Under the pieces are notes generated by a model. The model worked only from the letters and a program-made list of their open reading frames with translations. It was not told the DNA's origin and did no database searches. From an uncultured Bacteriovoracaceae bacterium (GTDB lineage Bacteria; Bdellovibrionota; Bacteriovoracia; Bacteriovoracales; Bacteriovoracaceae), in assembly GCA_937923325.1 (NCBI GenBank), contig CAKZUQ010000011.1, forward strand, positions 1-64,000: a stretch of DNA of 64,000 nt, in the 5' to 3' direction. Shown here one piece after another: positions 45,465-55,390 of the stretch (the stretch's first letter is position 1; every line of letters starts with the position of its first letter). A program made the position numbers and the translations under genes.

Positions 45465-46208
45465 ATGCCTTTAATATCAGCAGGACTTACAGATATTGGA
45501 ATGAAAAGAAAAACAAATCAAGACTCTATCTGTCTATACCCAAAAAGAGCTGCGTTTGCTCTTGCAGATGGCATGGGAGGTCACAACGGTGGTGACATTG
45601 CTTCTGGAATATGCAAAGAGCATTTTCCAACAACAATCGAAGAATCGATAGCCCTTGAAAATAATAATCATGTTGAGTATGCAATAAAAAAAATTAATCA
45701 AGCAATTTTTGATCATGGGTCAAAAAATGAACAACTAAAAGGAATGGGAACAACCATAACCTGTGCTTTTATTGAAGAAGGTGAAATAATGATTGGAAAT
45801 GTTGGAGATTCAAGAGCTTATCTCTATAAAAACAATCAGATATTTCAACTAACAAAAGATCACTCTCTTGTTCAAGAAAAGCTTAATGTAGGTATCTATA
45901 ATAGAGAGCAAGCAAATAAGGATCCACAAAAGAACATACTTACAAGGACTGTAGGATTTGAAGAGAAAGTAGAAGTAGATACTTTCAAATACACGATTGC
46001 AAAGAATGATTTATTTTTATTATGCTCTGATGGACTTCATGGAAAAGTGAGCGATGAAGACATGAGATTTATTATTGAAAAGAATATAAAAGAGTCCGAG
46101 TCTTTAACTCAAGATACTTTTAACAAGCTTAACCAAAATCTTATTGACCAAGCAAATGCCAATGGAGGCCAAGACAACATCTCGGTGATTATAATTTATT
46201 GCCAATAA
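45465..46208 (+). CDS. stp: PP2C family Ser/Thr protein phosphatase
   Basis: Metal-dependent phosphatase of the bacterial Stp/PrpC group. The motifs are complete: RKTNQDS near 15-21, ADGMGGHNGGDIAS (34-47), GMGTTITCA, VGDSRAYLY, LLCSDGLHGKVSDEDM and GGQDNISVIII at the end. Its 247 residues are the family size. It removes phosphate from Ser/Thr-phosphorylated proteins and opposes Ser/Thr kinases. The nearest kinase gene is divergent prkA. Four co-directional genes follow (M23, secA, acidic protein, GlpD-like), but the 63-bp gap to M23 leaves linkage uncertain. Confidence 0.93.
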   Translation: MPLISAGLTDIGMKRKTNQDSICLYPKRAAFALADGMGGHNGGDIASGICKEHFPTTIEESIALENNNHVEYAIKKINQAIFDHGSKNEQLKGMGTTITCAFIEEGEIMIGNVGDSRAYLYKNNQIFQLTKDHSLVQEKLNVGIYNREQANKDPQKNILTRTVGFEEKVEVDTFKYTIAKNDLFLLCSDGLHGKVSDEDMRFIIEKNIKESESLTQDTFNKLNQNLIDQANANGGQDNISVIIIYCQ

Positions 46209-46271
46209 CTTATTGCAATCATTGCAAATACGCAATATTGACCTTAAAATACTATGTAAATTAAATAACCT

Positions 46272-47369
46272 GTGAGATCAAATTTGGATAAGCACTATAC
46301 AGTAATGATAGTTCCTGAAAGAAATAAGGAAATCAAATCATTCAAAATTCCTGGTTTTCTTTTTAAATCAATGGCCCTTATTGTTGTTGTTCTTTCTGCA
46401 CTGATTGCAATCTTTGCTTACGATTACTCACAGATATTAGGCAAAATTCATGAAAATAAACATTTGGGTTTAGAAAATAGACAACTAAGAGAACAAATAC
46501 AACTTTTTCAGATGAAACTTAATTCACTTAGTGATGATTTAAACAGAATTAATACATTCGAAAGAAAATTAAGGATCATAACTGGACTTGAAGACATAGA
46601 AAAGTCTCAGAGACCTATAATAAAGGATAATCAGTCGCAAATGATGGATGATCATTCTCATTCAATTAAAGATGACTCAAAAAAAGAAGCTCCTCAAGAA
46701 GTACTTTATAAGTTTAATTTTAAAAATATGAAAGACGACCCATTATACCTAAACTATAAAGAGACTTATGACAAAAAAATTGCTGGTAATCTAGGTTTTA
46801 AATCTAACTACGATATTACCAAGAGGTGGTCTGACTTAATAAAAAATAGTCTATCACTTTCAAAAGTATTTGCCAGTTTTGATTACAAATACCTAAAGAT
46901 TAAAGAAAAAACTTCATCAATAGAAAAGAACATAACCAAGCTAGATGAATATTTGCTAGATAAGGACTCAATCTTAAAGTCAACACCTACCATACTTCCT
47001 TCTAATGGGTGGATAACAAGTTACTTTGGAACCAGAATATCTCCAACATCTGGAAAACTTAAAATGCATGAAGGACTAGATATAGGTGGAAGATATGGAA
47101 CTCCAATAATTGCACCGGCCGATGCCATAGTCACTTACTCTGGAGAAAAGTCAGGCTTTGGTCTATTTGTTCAACTTGATCATGGATATGGAATTGAAAC
47201 TTTATATGCTCACTCGCAAAAGTTACACGTCAAAAAGGGCGACAAGGTATCAAGAGGTAACTTAATCGCAGAAATTGGAAATACAGGGTACTCTACCGGG
47301 CCACATCTTCATTACGAAGTTAGAGTTAATGGTATTGCAGTAGATCCACTATATTTTATTTTAAAATAA
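46272..47369 (+). CDS. Membrane-anchored M23 metallopeptidase
   Basis: Murein endopeptidase or amidase activator with the MepM/EnvC-like layout. Residues 32-50 form one transmembrane helix, about 55-110 a coiled coil (SQILGKIHENKHLGLENRQ), and the LytM domain fills 246-365. Zinc ligands are intact: His266 and Asp270 in MHEGLD, and His345/His347 in PHLHYE. Therefore it is likely to be an active hydrolase, unlike degenerate EnvC. GTG start at 46272, without a clear ribosome site. The cytoplasmic tail VMIVPERNKEIKSF is typical of the family. Confidence 0.85.
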   Translation: MRSNLDKHYTVMIVPERNKEIKSFKIPGFLFKSMALIVVVLSALIAIFAYDYSQILGKIHENKHLGLENRQLREQIQLFQMKLNSLSDDLNRINTFERKLRIITGLEDIEKSQRPIIKDNQSQMMDDHSHSIKDDSKKEAPQEVLYKFNFKNMKDDPLYLNYKETYDKKIAGNLGFKSNYDITKRWSDLIKNSLSLSKVFASFDYKYLKIKEKTSSIEKNITKLDEYLLDKDSILKSTPTILPSNGWITSYFGTRISPTSGKLKMHEGLDIGGRYGTPIIAPADAIVTYSGEKSGFGLFVQLDHGYGIETLYAHSQKLHVKKGDKVSRGNLIAEIGNTGYSTGPHLHYEVRVNGIAVDPLYFILK

Positions 47370-47393
47370 TACAACAACTAGGAGTATATATAA

Positions 47394-49946
47394 ATGTTAA
47401 CTAAAGTAATGAAATCAGTATTTGGAACAAAGCAAGATAGAGATATTAAAGTCTTAAAGCCAATACTCAACAAAATAAACTCATTTGCCGATTCTATTTC
47501 TGCTCTATCAGACGAGCAGCTTAAATCAAAAACACCTTATTTTAGAGAACAACTTAACAGTGGAAAATCAATGGAAGAAATTCTTCCAGAAGCTTTTGCA
47601 GTAGTTCGAGAAGCAGCAAAAAGAGTTTTAAATATGACTCCTTATGATGTTCAGGTAATTGGTGGATTAGTCTTGAGCCAAGGGAAAATTGCAGAAATGA
47701 AAACTGGGGAGGGAAAGACCCTAACTGCAGCTCTACCTATGTACATGCATGGATTAACTGGTAAAGGAGCTCATCTAGTTACAGTAAATGACTACCTTGC
47801 CTCAAGAGATGCTGAAGAGATGGGTGTTCTTTATAAGTGGCTAGGACTAACTGTTGGATGTATTACTCATGATATGGATGATGAACAAAGAAAAGAGGCA
47901 TATAAGTGTGACATAACTTACGGTACAAATAATGAGTTCGCCTTTGACTACCTAAGAGATAATATGAAATTTGATCTTGAGGAATACGTTCAAAGACCAC
48001 ATAATTTTTGTATTGTAGATGAGGTTGACTCAATTTTAATTGATGAGGCCAGAACTCCCCTTCTAATATCTGGACCAAGTGAAGGTAAAAGTGATTTATA
48101 TATCTATGCGAACAAACTAATTCCACAGCTTAAAAAAGAAACTCACTTTACAACTGATGAAAAATCAAACACTGCAGTTCTTACAGATGAAGGAGTTATT
48201 AAGCTTCAAGAGTTACTTGGTATTGAGAACTTATTTGATGTTGAAAATATGGCCTTGTTACACCACTGTAATCAGGCTCTAAGAGCACATCATTTATTCA
48301 CAATCGATAACCAATATGTAGTTAAAGATGGAAAAGTAATTATTGTTGATGAATTTACAGGTCGTTTAAAAGAAGGATCTAGATGGTCTGATGGTCTACA
48401 CCAATCAATTGAAGCAAAAGAAGGTGTTCCAATAAAAAGTGAAAACCAAACTCTTGCATCTATAACATTTCAAAACTACTTCAAACTTTACAATAGACTT
48501 GCTGGTATGACAGGTACTGCTGATACTGAAGCAGAAGAATTTAAAAAGATATATAACTTAGAAGTTATTGTTATACCAACAAATCTACCTATTATCCGTA
48601 AAGATCATGCTGATTTAATATATGGAACTAAGCTAGCTAAGTATAAAGCTGTAGCTGAACTTATCAAAGAATGTAATTTAAAAAAACAACCTGTTCTAGT
48701 TGGAACAATTACAATTGATAGCTCGGAAATCATCTCTAAATTCTTATCTGAATTAGGTGTTAAGCATGAGGTTTTAAATGCAAAACAACACGAAAGAGAA
48801 GCAGAGATTGTTACTAATGCTGGTCAACCAGGATCAGTAACGATTGCAACAAACATGGCCGGTCGTGGAACAGACATAAAACTGACTCAAGAAACTCTTG
48901 ATGCAGGTGGTTTATACATAATAGGAACAGAAAGACATGAGTCTAGAAGAATTGATAACCAACTTAGAGGTCGTTCTGGTAGACAAGGTGACCCAGGAGC
49001 ATCTAGGTTCTTCTTATCCCTAGAAGATGACTTGATGAGAATCTTTGGTTCTGACAGAATTAAAAATTTCATGACAAAGATGGGGATGAAAGAAGATGAA
49101 CCAATAGAACATAAAATGATCTCTAATGCTATCGCTAAAGCCCAAAAGAAAGTTGAAGGCCATAACTTTGATATTAGAAAACATTTATTAGACTTTGATG
49201 ATGTTATGAATGAACAAAGGAAAGTCATATACAGATTAAGAAAAGAAATCTTAGATGACGAAGGAAATGTTCAACTAGTCGACGAAATGATTGATGATGT
49301 CTCTGCTCTACTTGTATCTTTAAATGAACCAGATAGAAAAACACCTCTTAATGAATGGCCATGGGCTGACATAAACAGTGGATTCCAAGCAGTTTTTGCA
49401 ACAGATCTTGAACTCAATGTTAACGATTGCTCAGATAACTACAATAGTAATTTAGAAGAGTACATAAAAGTAAAAGCCAAAGAAATTCTAACAAAAAAAC
49501 TTAGTGAATATGAGCCTGAACAAGTGAAACTTACATACAGAGAGGTTTTACTTTCAACTTTTGATCAATTTTGGAAAGACCATTTACTGAATATGGATAA
49601 TCTTAAAGAAGGGATTAACTTGAGAAGTTATGGCCAAAAAGATCCTCTTGTTGAGTACAAAAGAGAAGCTTTTCACCTATACGAACAAATGAAAGAGGAA
49701 ATTAGAAAAGCTATTGTTGAAAGGATCTATTCTGTAAGGCTATATACAGAAGAAGAAATAGAACAAATTAAAAGAGCTCAACAAGCAGAGCTTGAAGCAC
49801 AACTTGAAGCTCACAAAAGAGCTAGAGAAGCTCAAGAAAGAAAAGAAGAAGCACAAACATTTAAAAGGTCTGCGAACAAGGTTGGAAGAAACGATCCATG
49901 TCCATGTGGATCAGGTAAAAAATTTAAACACTGCCATGGAGCTTAA
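47394..49946 (+). CDS. secA: Preprotein translocase ATPase SecA
   Basis: Motor of the Sec export pathway, driving proteins through SecYEG. Walker [11 protein letters not shown] (about 100-109), Walker B-type [16 protein letters not shown], the NMAGRGTDI and [10 protein letters not shown] helicase motifs, and the C-terminal zinc-binding SEC-C motif [13 protein letters not shown] are all present. At 850 residues it is of normal length. AGGAG is 8 bases before the ATG. Two bases separate it from the acidic protein gene, so they are co-translated. It is essential and a reliable marker for phylogeny. Confidence 0.98.
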   Translation: MLTKVMKSVFGTKQDRDIKVLKPILNKINSFADSISALSDEQLKSKTPYFREQLNSGKSMEEILPEAFAVVREAAKRVLNMTPYDVQVIGGLVLSQGKIAEMKTGEGKTLTAALPMYMHGLTGKGAHLVTVNDYLASRDAEEMGVLYKWLGLTVGCITHDMDDEQRKEAYKCDITYGTNNEFAFDYLRDNMKFDLEEYVQRPHNFCIVDEVDSILIDEARTPLLISGPSEGKSDLYIYANKLIPQLKKETHFTTDEKSNTAVLTDEGVIKLQELLGIENLFDVENMALLHHCNQALRAHHLFTIDNQYVVKDGKVIIVDEFTGRLKEGSRWSDGLHQSIEAKEGVPIKSENQTLASITFQNYFKLYNRLAGMTGTADTEAEEFKKIYNLEVIVIPTNLPIIRKDHADLIYGTKLAKYKAVAELIKECNLKKQPVLVGTITIDSSEIISKFLSELGVKHEVLNAKQHEREAEIVTNAGQPGSVTIATNMAGRGTDIKLTQETLDAGGLYIIGTERHESRRIDNQLRGRSGRQGDPGASRFFLSLEDDLMRIFGSDRIKNFMTKMGMKEDEPIEHKMISNAIAKAQKKVEGHNFDIRKHLLDFDDVMNEQRKVIYRLRKEILDDEGNVQLVDEMIDDVSALLVSLNEPDRKTPLNEWPWADINSGFQAVFATDLELNVNDCSDNYNSNLEEYIKVKAKEILTKKLSEYEPEQVKLTYREVLLSTFDQFWKDHLLNMDNLKEGINLRSYGQKDPLVEYKREAFHLYEQMKEEIRKAIVERIYSVRLYTEEEIEQIKRAQQAELEAQLEAHKRAREAQERKEEAQTFKRSANKVGRNDPCPCGSGKKFKHCHGA

Positions 49947-49948
49947 TA

Positions 49949-51370
49949 TTGAGTGATGATAACAAAGGGTCTCAAGACTTAACAAGGATTGAAGACCTTT
50001 CTGACTTTATTCATAATGAAGATGAAGAAATTTCGTTACTAGATGATAACGAGTCTAATTCTATGATGGATATGGAGAAGGAATCCTTTGGTGATTCAAC
50101 ATCATTTATTCAAGTACCAGAAGAACTATCATCGGATATATCTGATGATGAAATTGAAGATATAAGCTCACCTACATCTTTTAATGACTTTGATGAAGAA
50201 ACACAAACTTTCTCAAATAACTTTGATGAAGAACTAAACAGTAAAGATCAAGAATTTTCAATTGATAATGATAATAATGATAATCAATTCATCAATGATG
50301 ATTTCGTAGCACCAGATGAAACATTTGATAGTTCTGATGAAGATGAATTTATATCTGACAATTTTTTAGAAAATGAACTTTCAGATGACACTTTTAATGA
50401 TAGTAATTTTTCTAACGACAGCTTTGATGAGAATGTTCAGTCTGATAATAATTTTGAAAGTAGTGATTTTACAGATACGAACCTATCAGAAGATGTTTTG
50501 GTAGATTCTACAGACAAGAATGAAGAGGAAATATTAACAGATACAGATCACTCACTTGATAATCTATCCAACTCAGAAGATATTCCGGAGGTCGTTGAAG
50601 AAAAAAAAGAAGAGCCAAAAACAACTACTCCACCTCCAATTACAGCGCCAAAAAACTTCAAAGAGCCAGAATCTCTTAATGATGTAAAAGATTTTGCTGA
50701 AGTCATTACTGCAACGGATTTATCTATCGAAGGCAATCCACCATTTAGTGTTATTTTATCTAAAATTAAATATCATGAAGACTCTTTGGAAATACTAGAT
50801 ATTTTAAAGGAACTTCAAATCATCAAAGAAGATAATGATGAAGATGCTCGTGCATCTCTTGAACGAGGACAAATTTTAATACCTAGACTGAGTGAATATG
50901 CAGCAATAGTACTATGTCATAAGATGAGAAGATTTGATTTAAATTTAAAGATGGGACTAAGTCAGGAGATTCACGCGAATTCAACGTTTGAAAAATCAGA
51001 TAAAGGACTAATTAGTAGAAAATCGATACTATCTAACAAAAAGATTACTGAATCCTTCAAAGAAAGTGACATAAAACTTGAAGATATTCAGATAACGACA
51101 CTAAGTAGTTTTGAAAATCACAGTGTCTTAAAAAATCTAGGAATTATTTCTAAATCAAAGTCAATACCTAACGAAGAGCTTACAAGTGATCTATTTGAGA
51201 CAACATACAAAACGACTAGTGAAGAACTGATGCTTGAACTTAAAAATGAGGCAAAGAAGCTCAATGTAAATGGTCTTCTAGGAGTAACAATAAATCTTAT
51301 AAATAATCCTATCGAAGGACAAACGAACTTCATCTGTACAGCAAATACAGTTCTTGTGAGTGAAAAATAA
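49949..51370 (+). CDS. Acidic protein with C-terminal UPF0145-like domain
   Basis: A 473-residue protein with an unusually Asp/Glu/Ser/Asn-rich first half (residues 1-215, probably unstructured, many DxD and FD/DE repeats such as NDNNDNQ). It then has a Pro-Thr-rich linker and a structured C-terminus. About 255-335 is a small alpha/beta unit (PFSVILSKIKYHEDSLEILDI). About 360-473 resembles the UPF0145/YbjQ family (ITTLSSFENHSVLKNLGII, then NVNGLLGVTI and FICTANTVLV). The start is TTG. It sits 2 bp after secA and overlaps the next ATG by one base. The acidic arm could bind basic proteins, as inference. Function unknown. Confidence 0.75.
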   Translation: MSDDNKGSQDLTRIEDLSDFIHNEDEEISLLDDNESNSMMDMEKESFGDSTSFIQVPEELSSDISDDEIEDISSPTSFNDFDEETQTFSNNFDEELNSKDQEFSIDNDNNDNQFINDDFVAPDETFDSSDEDEFISDNFLENELSDDTFNDSNFSNDSFDENVQSDNNFESSDFTDTNLSEDVLVDSTDKNEEEILTDTDHSLDNLSNSEDIPEVVEEKKEEPKTTTPPPITAPKNFKEPESLNDVKDFAEVITATDLSIEGNPPFSVILSKIKYHEDSLEILDILKELQIIKEDNDEDARASLERGQILIPRLSEYAAIVLCHKMRRFDLNLKMGLSQEIHANSTFEKSDKGLISRKSILSNKKITESFKESDIKLEDIQITTLSSFENHSVLKNLGIISKSKSIPNEELTSDLFETTYKTTSEELMLELKNEAKKLNVNGLLGVTINLINNPIEGQTNFICTANTVLVSEK

Positions 51371-52485
51371 TGAAAACAACTAGTGCTGACATCATTATAA
51401 TTGGTGCAGGCATTGTGGGAAGTTCGATAGCTCTTGAACTCTCAAGTAGTAATAATAAAATTATAACCTTAGAAGCTAAAACCATTTCATCTCAAACCTC
51501 AAGTAGCTCATCCAAGATGCTCCATGGAGGTATAAGATACCTAGAAAACTTTGATTTTAAATTGGTCTTTGAAGCGTTAAAGGAAAAGAATTACTGGCTA
51601 AAAGAGAAACCACACCTTACAAGAGAATCAGTATTTTATCTACCAGTGTACAAAGAATCAAAATGGCCATTAATCGCTATGAAGTTTGGTGTTTTTTTAT
51701 ATAATCTACTTTCTGGTTTCAAAAATAGCAGATATTCCTCCTTAAGCAAAAGTGAACTTCTTAATAAATTTCCAATGATAAAAAGTGAAGGCCTTAAAGG
51801 TGCAGCAGCATATAGTGATGCAATAATAGATGATAAACAATTTACGATTGAAATCGCACAACAAGCAAAAGACAAAGGGGTTTCCTTTTATGAGAATACC
51901 GAAGTTCTTGCGATAAATAAGAATAACGATCATTATGAAATATTAACCAACAATGGAAGCTTTAATTGTAAAAAGATTATAGTAGCTTGTGGCCCATTTA
52001 CTGATAAGATAATGAAAGTTTTTGATAAGGATTGGAAAAACATAATGCTCCTATCTAAGGGAGTACACTTATGGATAAAAAAGGATTCACTAAAAATAGA
52101 TAGTAATATAGTTTTACAAACAAAAGACAATAGGATTATTTTTATTATAGATCATCTTGATAAGATTCTAATAGGAACGACAGAAAAAGTAATACCATAT
52201 AATGAACTGGATTTTGACTTAGAAGCTGATAAAGATGAAGTTTCATACATCTTAAAAAACGTTAATGAATACCTCAAGACCAATGAAAATTTAAATAGAA
52301 CTGATATAATTAGTAGCTACAGTGGAATAAGACCATTAGTTAAGGATCAATCAAAGAGCTCATCAAAAACATCTCGAGAGCATGTCATACTTAATCCTTC
52401 GAAAGATTTTTACGTAATCACTGGAGGAAAGTATACAACTTGCAGAGTCATGGCCCAGCAAGTAGTAAAGAAAGTCCTCTCTTAG
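51370..52485 (+). CDS. FAD-dependent glycerol-3-phosphate dehydrogenase-like oxidoreductase
   Basis: FAD-binding oxidoreductase of the GlpD/DAO superfamily. The nucleotide-binding start IIIIGAGIVGSSIALELS (9-26) is followed by SSSSKMLHGGIRYLENFDFKL (47-67), the GlpD-typical region LHGGIRYLE, then a substrate region VHLWIKKDS and YSGIRPLV near the end. At 371 residues it is shorter than E. coli GlpD (501) and lacks the C-terminal helical domain, so another 2-hydroxy acid or amine substrate is possible. ATG overlaps the upstream stop by one base. Its stop overlaps the convergent 52482 gene by 4 bp. Confidence 0.75.
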   Translation: MKTTSADIIIIGAGIVGSSIALELSSSNNKIITLEAKTISSQTSSSSSKMLHGGIRYLENFDFKLVFEALKEKNYWLKEKPHLTRESVFYLPVYKESKWPLIAMKFGVFLYNLLSGFKNSRYSSLSKSELLNKFPMIKSEGLKGAAAYSDAIIDDKQFTIEIAQQAKDKGVSFYENTEVLAINKNNDHYEILTNNGSFNCKKIIVACGPFTDKIMKVFDKDWKNIMLLSKGVHLWIKKDSLKIDSNIVLQTKDNRIIFIIDHLDKILIGTTEKVIPYNELDFDLEADKDEVSYILKNVNEYLKTNENLNRTDIISSYSGIRPLVKDQSKSSSKTSREHVILNPSKDFYVITGGKYTTCRVMAQQVVKKVLS

Positions 52486-53558
52486 AAACGGTAGGAAGCT
52501 CCAAACATAAATCTAGGCCCAGCCTGTGATTTTGTATATTCATTTGCATTAACAACGGCTTGAGCGAATTTTATCGACCTAGATATGTATTCTAATTTAA
52601 CTCTAAAACCAAGACCAAAACTTGATAAATACTTAATCCCACCCCCAAAGCCAAGAGCCGTACTAGATCCAGTTGTATTATTTTCTGTAGCAGCACTAGT
52701 TCCTTCTCCTGGAGTATATGATGAGGTAATAGTACCTAATAAAAAAGAAGTATCTAAAAAAGGATTAATTATAGAAACATCTTTTGTAGATTTAAAATGG
52801 TAACTGAGCCCACCTCCATACTCATTAATAGCCTCTTTAGTCGTAGTCCCTTCATATGAAATAGTATTCGAATTGTTTAAACCGTAAATAAATCTTAAAG
52901 AAAGGTTACCAAGTTTACCATCTAAAGAATTTAGATAGTATTCCAAGAAAAGATTCAGATTAACTTTATTATCTGCTCCCGAGAACTCAGTATTTTCACT
53001 ACTCGTTACAGATGAATTTGCTTCATATGTACCTGATGCACCTAGCTCTATACGTTTTGAACTTGAACGAACTATTCTACTTGTATTTGTTGACTCAAGT
53101 TCTTCAACATCTTTAGTCAAATCACTAACCTCTAGACCTTTTACATCATCTGCTCCTTCGGCCAAAGGTATTCCCAAATCTCTTGGGTTTCTATTAGTAA
53201 CAAAAGATTGATCATCAGATACAAGGCTTCTACTTTCATCTTTTGTTACTTTTAGCTCTGTTGTAATTTTTAACTTTAAGACTTGGTCTTTAACTATATA
53301 GTTGTTATTAACAATGCGATAAAGAGACCATACAGATCTAGTTGGAGAAACTTTAACAACAACTCCCCTAGCGACAACACCAGTCGAGACATAAAACTTT
53401 GCATGATTATTTTTTACAAGTCCATCTTCAACCCCACGATTAATGAGTATTGTCTTTTGTGAACTTGATACCTTAACTACTCTAAGTGTTAACTTAGAAT
53501 CTACCTCTAAAGAAAAAGCTAACAATGGTAATAAAAACAAAATAACTAAAAACTTCAT
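52482..53558 (-). CDS. Exported protein with barrel-like C-terminus (paralogue A)
   Basis: The signal peptide is followed by a small N-terminal domain (about 20-105, LTLRVVKVSSSQKTILINRGVEDG, residues 25 onward). A Ser/Glu linker separates it from a C-terminal region of alternating strands ending FMFGASYRF, typical of an outer-membrane barrel (FLEYYLNSLDG, LSLRFIYGLNNS). The start was moved to ATG 53558, which has AAAGG about 7 bases before it. The N-terminal domain matches that of the upstream gene at 53568, so the two are tandem paralogues. No enzyme motif is seen. Surface or outer-membrane location is inferred. Confidence 0.65.
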   Translation of the reverse strand: MKFLVILFLLPLLAFSLEVDSKLTLRVVKVSSSQKTILINRGVEDGLVKNNHAKFYVSTGVVARGVVVKVSPTRSVWSLYRIVNNNYIVKDQVLKLKITTELKVTKDESRSLVSDDQSFVTNRNPRDLGIPLAEGADDVKGLEVSDLTKDVEELESTNTSRIVRSSSKRIELGASGTYEANSSVTSSENTEFSGADNKVNLNLFLEYYLNSLDGKLGNLSLRFIYGLNNSNTISYEGTTTKEAINEYGGGLSYHFKSTKDVSIINPFLDTSFLLGTITSSYTPGEGTSAATENNTTGSSTALGFGGGIKYLSSFGLGFRVKLEYISRSIKFAQAVVNANEYTKSQAGPRFMFGASYRF

Positions 53559-53567
53559 ACTCATCCT

Positions 53568-55007
53568 TTAATAAAACTTACTTATAGCTAAAACTGCACT
53601 TGGATTACTATATGTCTTTTCAGACTCAAAACTATCAGAACCACTTTGATAAGTCATCGAAACAGACTCTACTTGATAATATATCCGAGCTGCAAAACTT
53701 TGAGAAAAATTATATTTCATCCCCAATCTCAAACTAGGAAAAGTCACTGACTGATATTTGGCATTCTCTTGTAATTGAGACACAAAGACATTAAAGAAAC
53801 TTGCCTTTGTACCAAGACTAACAAACCAAAGACCAGATTGTAGTAATGCGGGATTCTTAAAAGGGTACCAGTTCAAAAATCCAGTAACCGACAATTCAGA
53901 TAAAGAGGCATTATAATCTTCCAGACCAATTAAAGATTTAGTATAACCACCTTCTATTTCAAAAGTTAGCCTTCTTAAATTTTGGAAGTTTTTTAAAGCA
54001 AACAATTCAGCAGAAATAAGAAGTCCAAAATTACTTCCATCTACGACTTCAGCATCAGGATTCAAAGAGGTTGATGTCTTAGTAGATAGGCCAAGGTAAA
54101 ATTGCCCATAAAACTGCTGAGCACTAATATGACTTCTTCTATCTCTTTCTTTTAACTGTCCAACTCTAAATAATAATCGAGATAAGTCTTCATCACTTAA
54201 ATCATCAGACCAAGACTCTCCTTTGTCTAGATAAAGCTTAGATAATTTTTCAATGTTTTCATCTTTTCTTTGTTCAAAACGTTCTAACTTTTGAGAAGAA
54301 CTTAAATAGATTTGATCAGTTTCTAACTCTACTATTTTTTTGGAATTGCTATTTTTAAGAAAGGCATAGATCATTTTATCAAATTTAACAATACTCTTAG
54401 AGTGTAAATATTTCGTATTTGAAGGGCTCTTATAAATAGGTTTCCCTTTTTTAATATTTAGAACAAGTTCTTCTCTATCTACATCAACTAACTTTAAGTC
54501 ATGATGAGTATCAAGTTCGATATTTATATCCAAAGGTACAGTTGTAAAATCATTTTTTTTCTTAGATAACTTATGATCGTTTAAAGAAAGCGAATCTTTA
54601 ATGTTTTCTTTTTGATTTTCCTTTGAAGTTAGTATTTTCTTTCTAGAAACTTTTATAGGTGAACGACCTTTTAAAAAATCACTCAATGTAAAAAAAAGGT
54701 ACTTCTCATTTAAAGCTACTTCAGTCTTAAACTGTTCAATAACTAACCAAATCGACTTTTTCTGACCTTCTTTAACTAGCTTCATTTTAATTGATGGATA
54801 ATAAACGTAGCGATCATTAATCTTTTGTGAACCTAATAAATAAGCGATATCATCCTTATAAAAAGAGTTTTTCTCTCCACGATCTATAATTATAGTCTTT
54901 CCTGATTTGGATATTTGAATAACTTTTGCGACGTGATCCCCAATATTTACGGCCAAAGCTAAATGGCCACAAAATAGAAAAAGCAAAGCGCTTAAAACTT
55001 TTATCAT
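53568..55007 (-). CDS. Exported protein with barrel-like C-terminus (paralogue B)
   Basis: A 479-residue protein with a signal peptide (about 1-19). The N-terminal VAKVIQISKSGKTIIIDRGEKN segment mirrors the first domain of the downstream gene (VVKVSSSQKTILINRGVEDG). This pattern of a conserved KTIxIxRG core is FlgT-like in style but short. Then comes a Lys-rich central part of about 170 residues and a beta-strand-rich end (GQFYLGLSTKTSTS, then AVLAISKFY). The next gene begins 3 bp after its stop. Both are probably outer-membrane proteins working together. Function unknown. Confidence 0.65.
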   Translation of the reverse strand: MIKVLSALLFLFCGHLALAVNIGDHVAKVIQISKSGKTIIIDRGEKNSFYKDDIAYLLGSQKINDRYVYYPSIKMKLVKEGQKKSIWLVIEQFKTEVALNEKYLFFTLSDFLKGRSPIKVSRKKILTSKENQKENIKDSLSLNDHKLSKKKNDFTTVPLDINIELDTHHDLKLVDVDREELVLNIKKGKPIYKSPSNTKYLHSKSIVKFDKMIYAFLKNSNSKKIVELETDQIYLSSSQKLERFEQRKDENIEKLSKLYLDKGESWSDDLSDEDLSRLLFRVGQLKERDRRSHISAQQFYGQFYLGLSTKTSTSLNPDAEVVDGSNFGLLISAELFALKNFQNLRRLTFEIEGGYTKSLIGLEDYNASLSELSVTGFLNWYPFKNPALLQSGLWFVSLGTKASFFNVFVSQLQENAKYQSVTFPSLRLGMKYNFSQSFAARIYYQVESVSMTYQSGSDSFESEKTYSNPSAVLAISKFY

Positions 55008-55089
55008 ACTACTATTGTAACCATTTGATTTTGTTTGAAAACAAAATGCGTCAAATTAATAAAAAAACATTACGCGCCAGGCGTTAAAG

Positions 55090-55118
55090 TTGATAGATAC
55101 AATAAGATCATATATTAT
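55090..55118 (+). promoter_or_regulatory. Promoter of the 55157-trxB unit
   Basis: TTGATA (55090-55095) and TATTAT (55113-55118) are separated by exactly 17 bp, close to the sigma-70 consensus. The start site would be near 55125, giving a leader of about 30 bases to the small gene at 55157. Confidence 0.65.
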
Positions 55119-55156
55119 GCATAATTAAACAGTAGAACTTAACAAAAGAGCTAAAA

Positions 55157-55387
55157 ATGGCAAAAAGAAGAAAAGAAAAACGTACTTACAAATATTCTTG
55201 TAACTTAACAGGAGAAGAGTTTGTTTTAACTAAGAAAGTCGATAACCCAGATGATCTAATGAGTGTTAAAGCTTATTATGAAATGAACCCTGAAGACGAT
55301 GATAGACCAGAAGACGTTAAGAAATTAATTGGCGTTATTGCAAAACAAAATGAAGCTATAATTTCTTCAGAATCAGAGGATAAGTAA
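55157..55387 (+). CDS. Small basic-acidic protein upstream of trxB
   Basis: A 76-residue protein with a very basic start (MAKRRKEKRTYKYSC) and an acidic middle and end (NPEDDDRPEDVKK), with one cysteine. It may be a small RNA- or ribosome-associated protein, but I recognise no family. Three bases separate its stop from trxB, so they share the promoter at 55090-55118 and are co-translated. Confidence 0.65.
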   Translation: MAKRRKEKRTYKYSCNLTGEEFVLTKKVDNPDDLMSVKAYYEMNPEDDDRPEDVKKLIGVIAKQNEAIISSESEDK

Positions 55388-55390
55388 AAG

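Noticed and set aside
48887..49228. 113-residue minus-strand frame in secA
   Set aside because: Antisense to conserved SecA motifs, low-complexity Ser/Leu/Ile composition.
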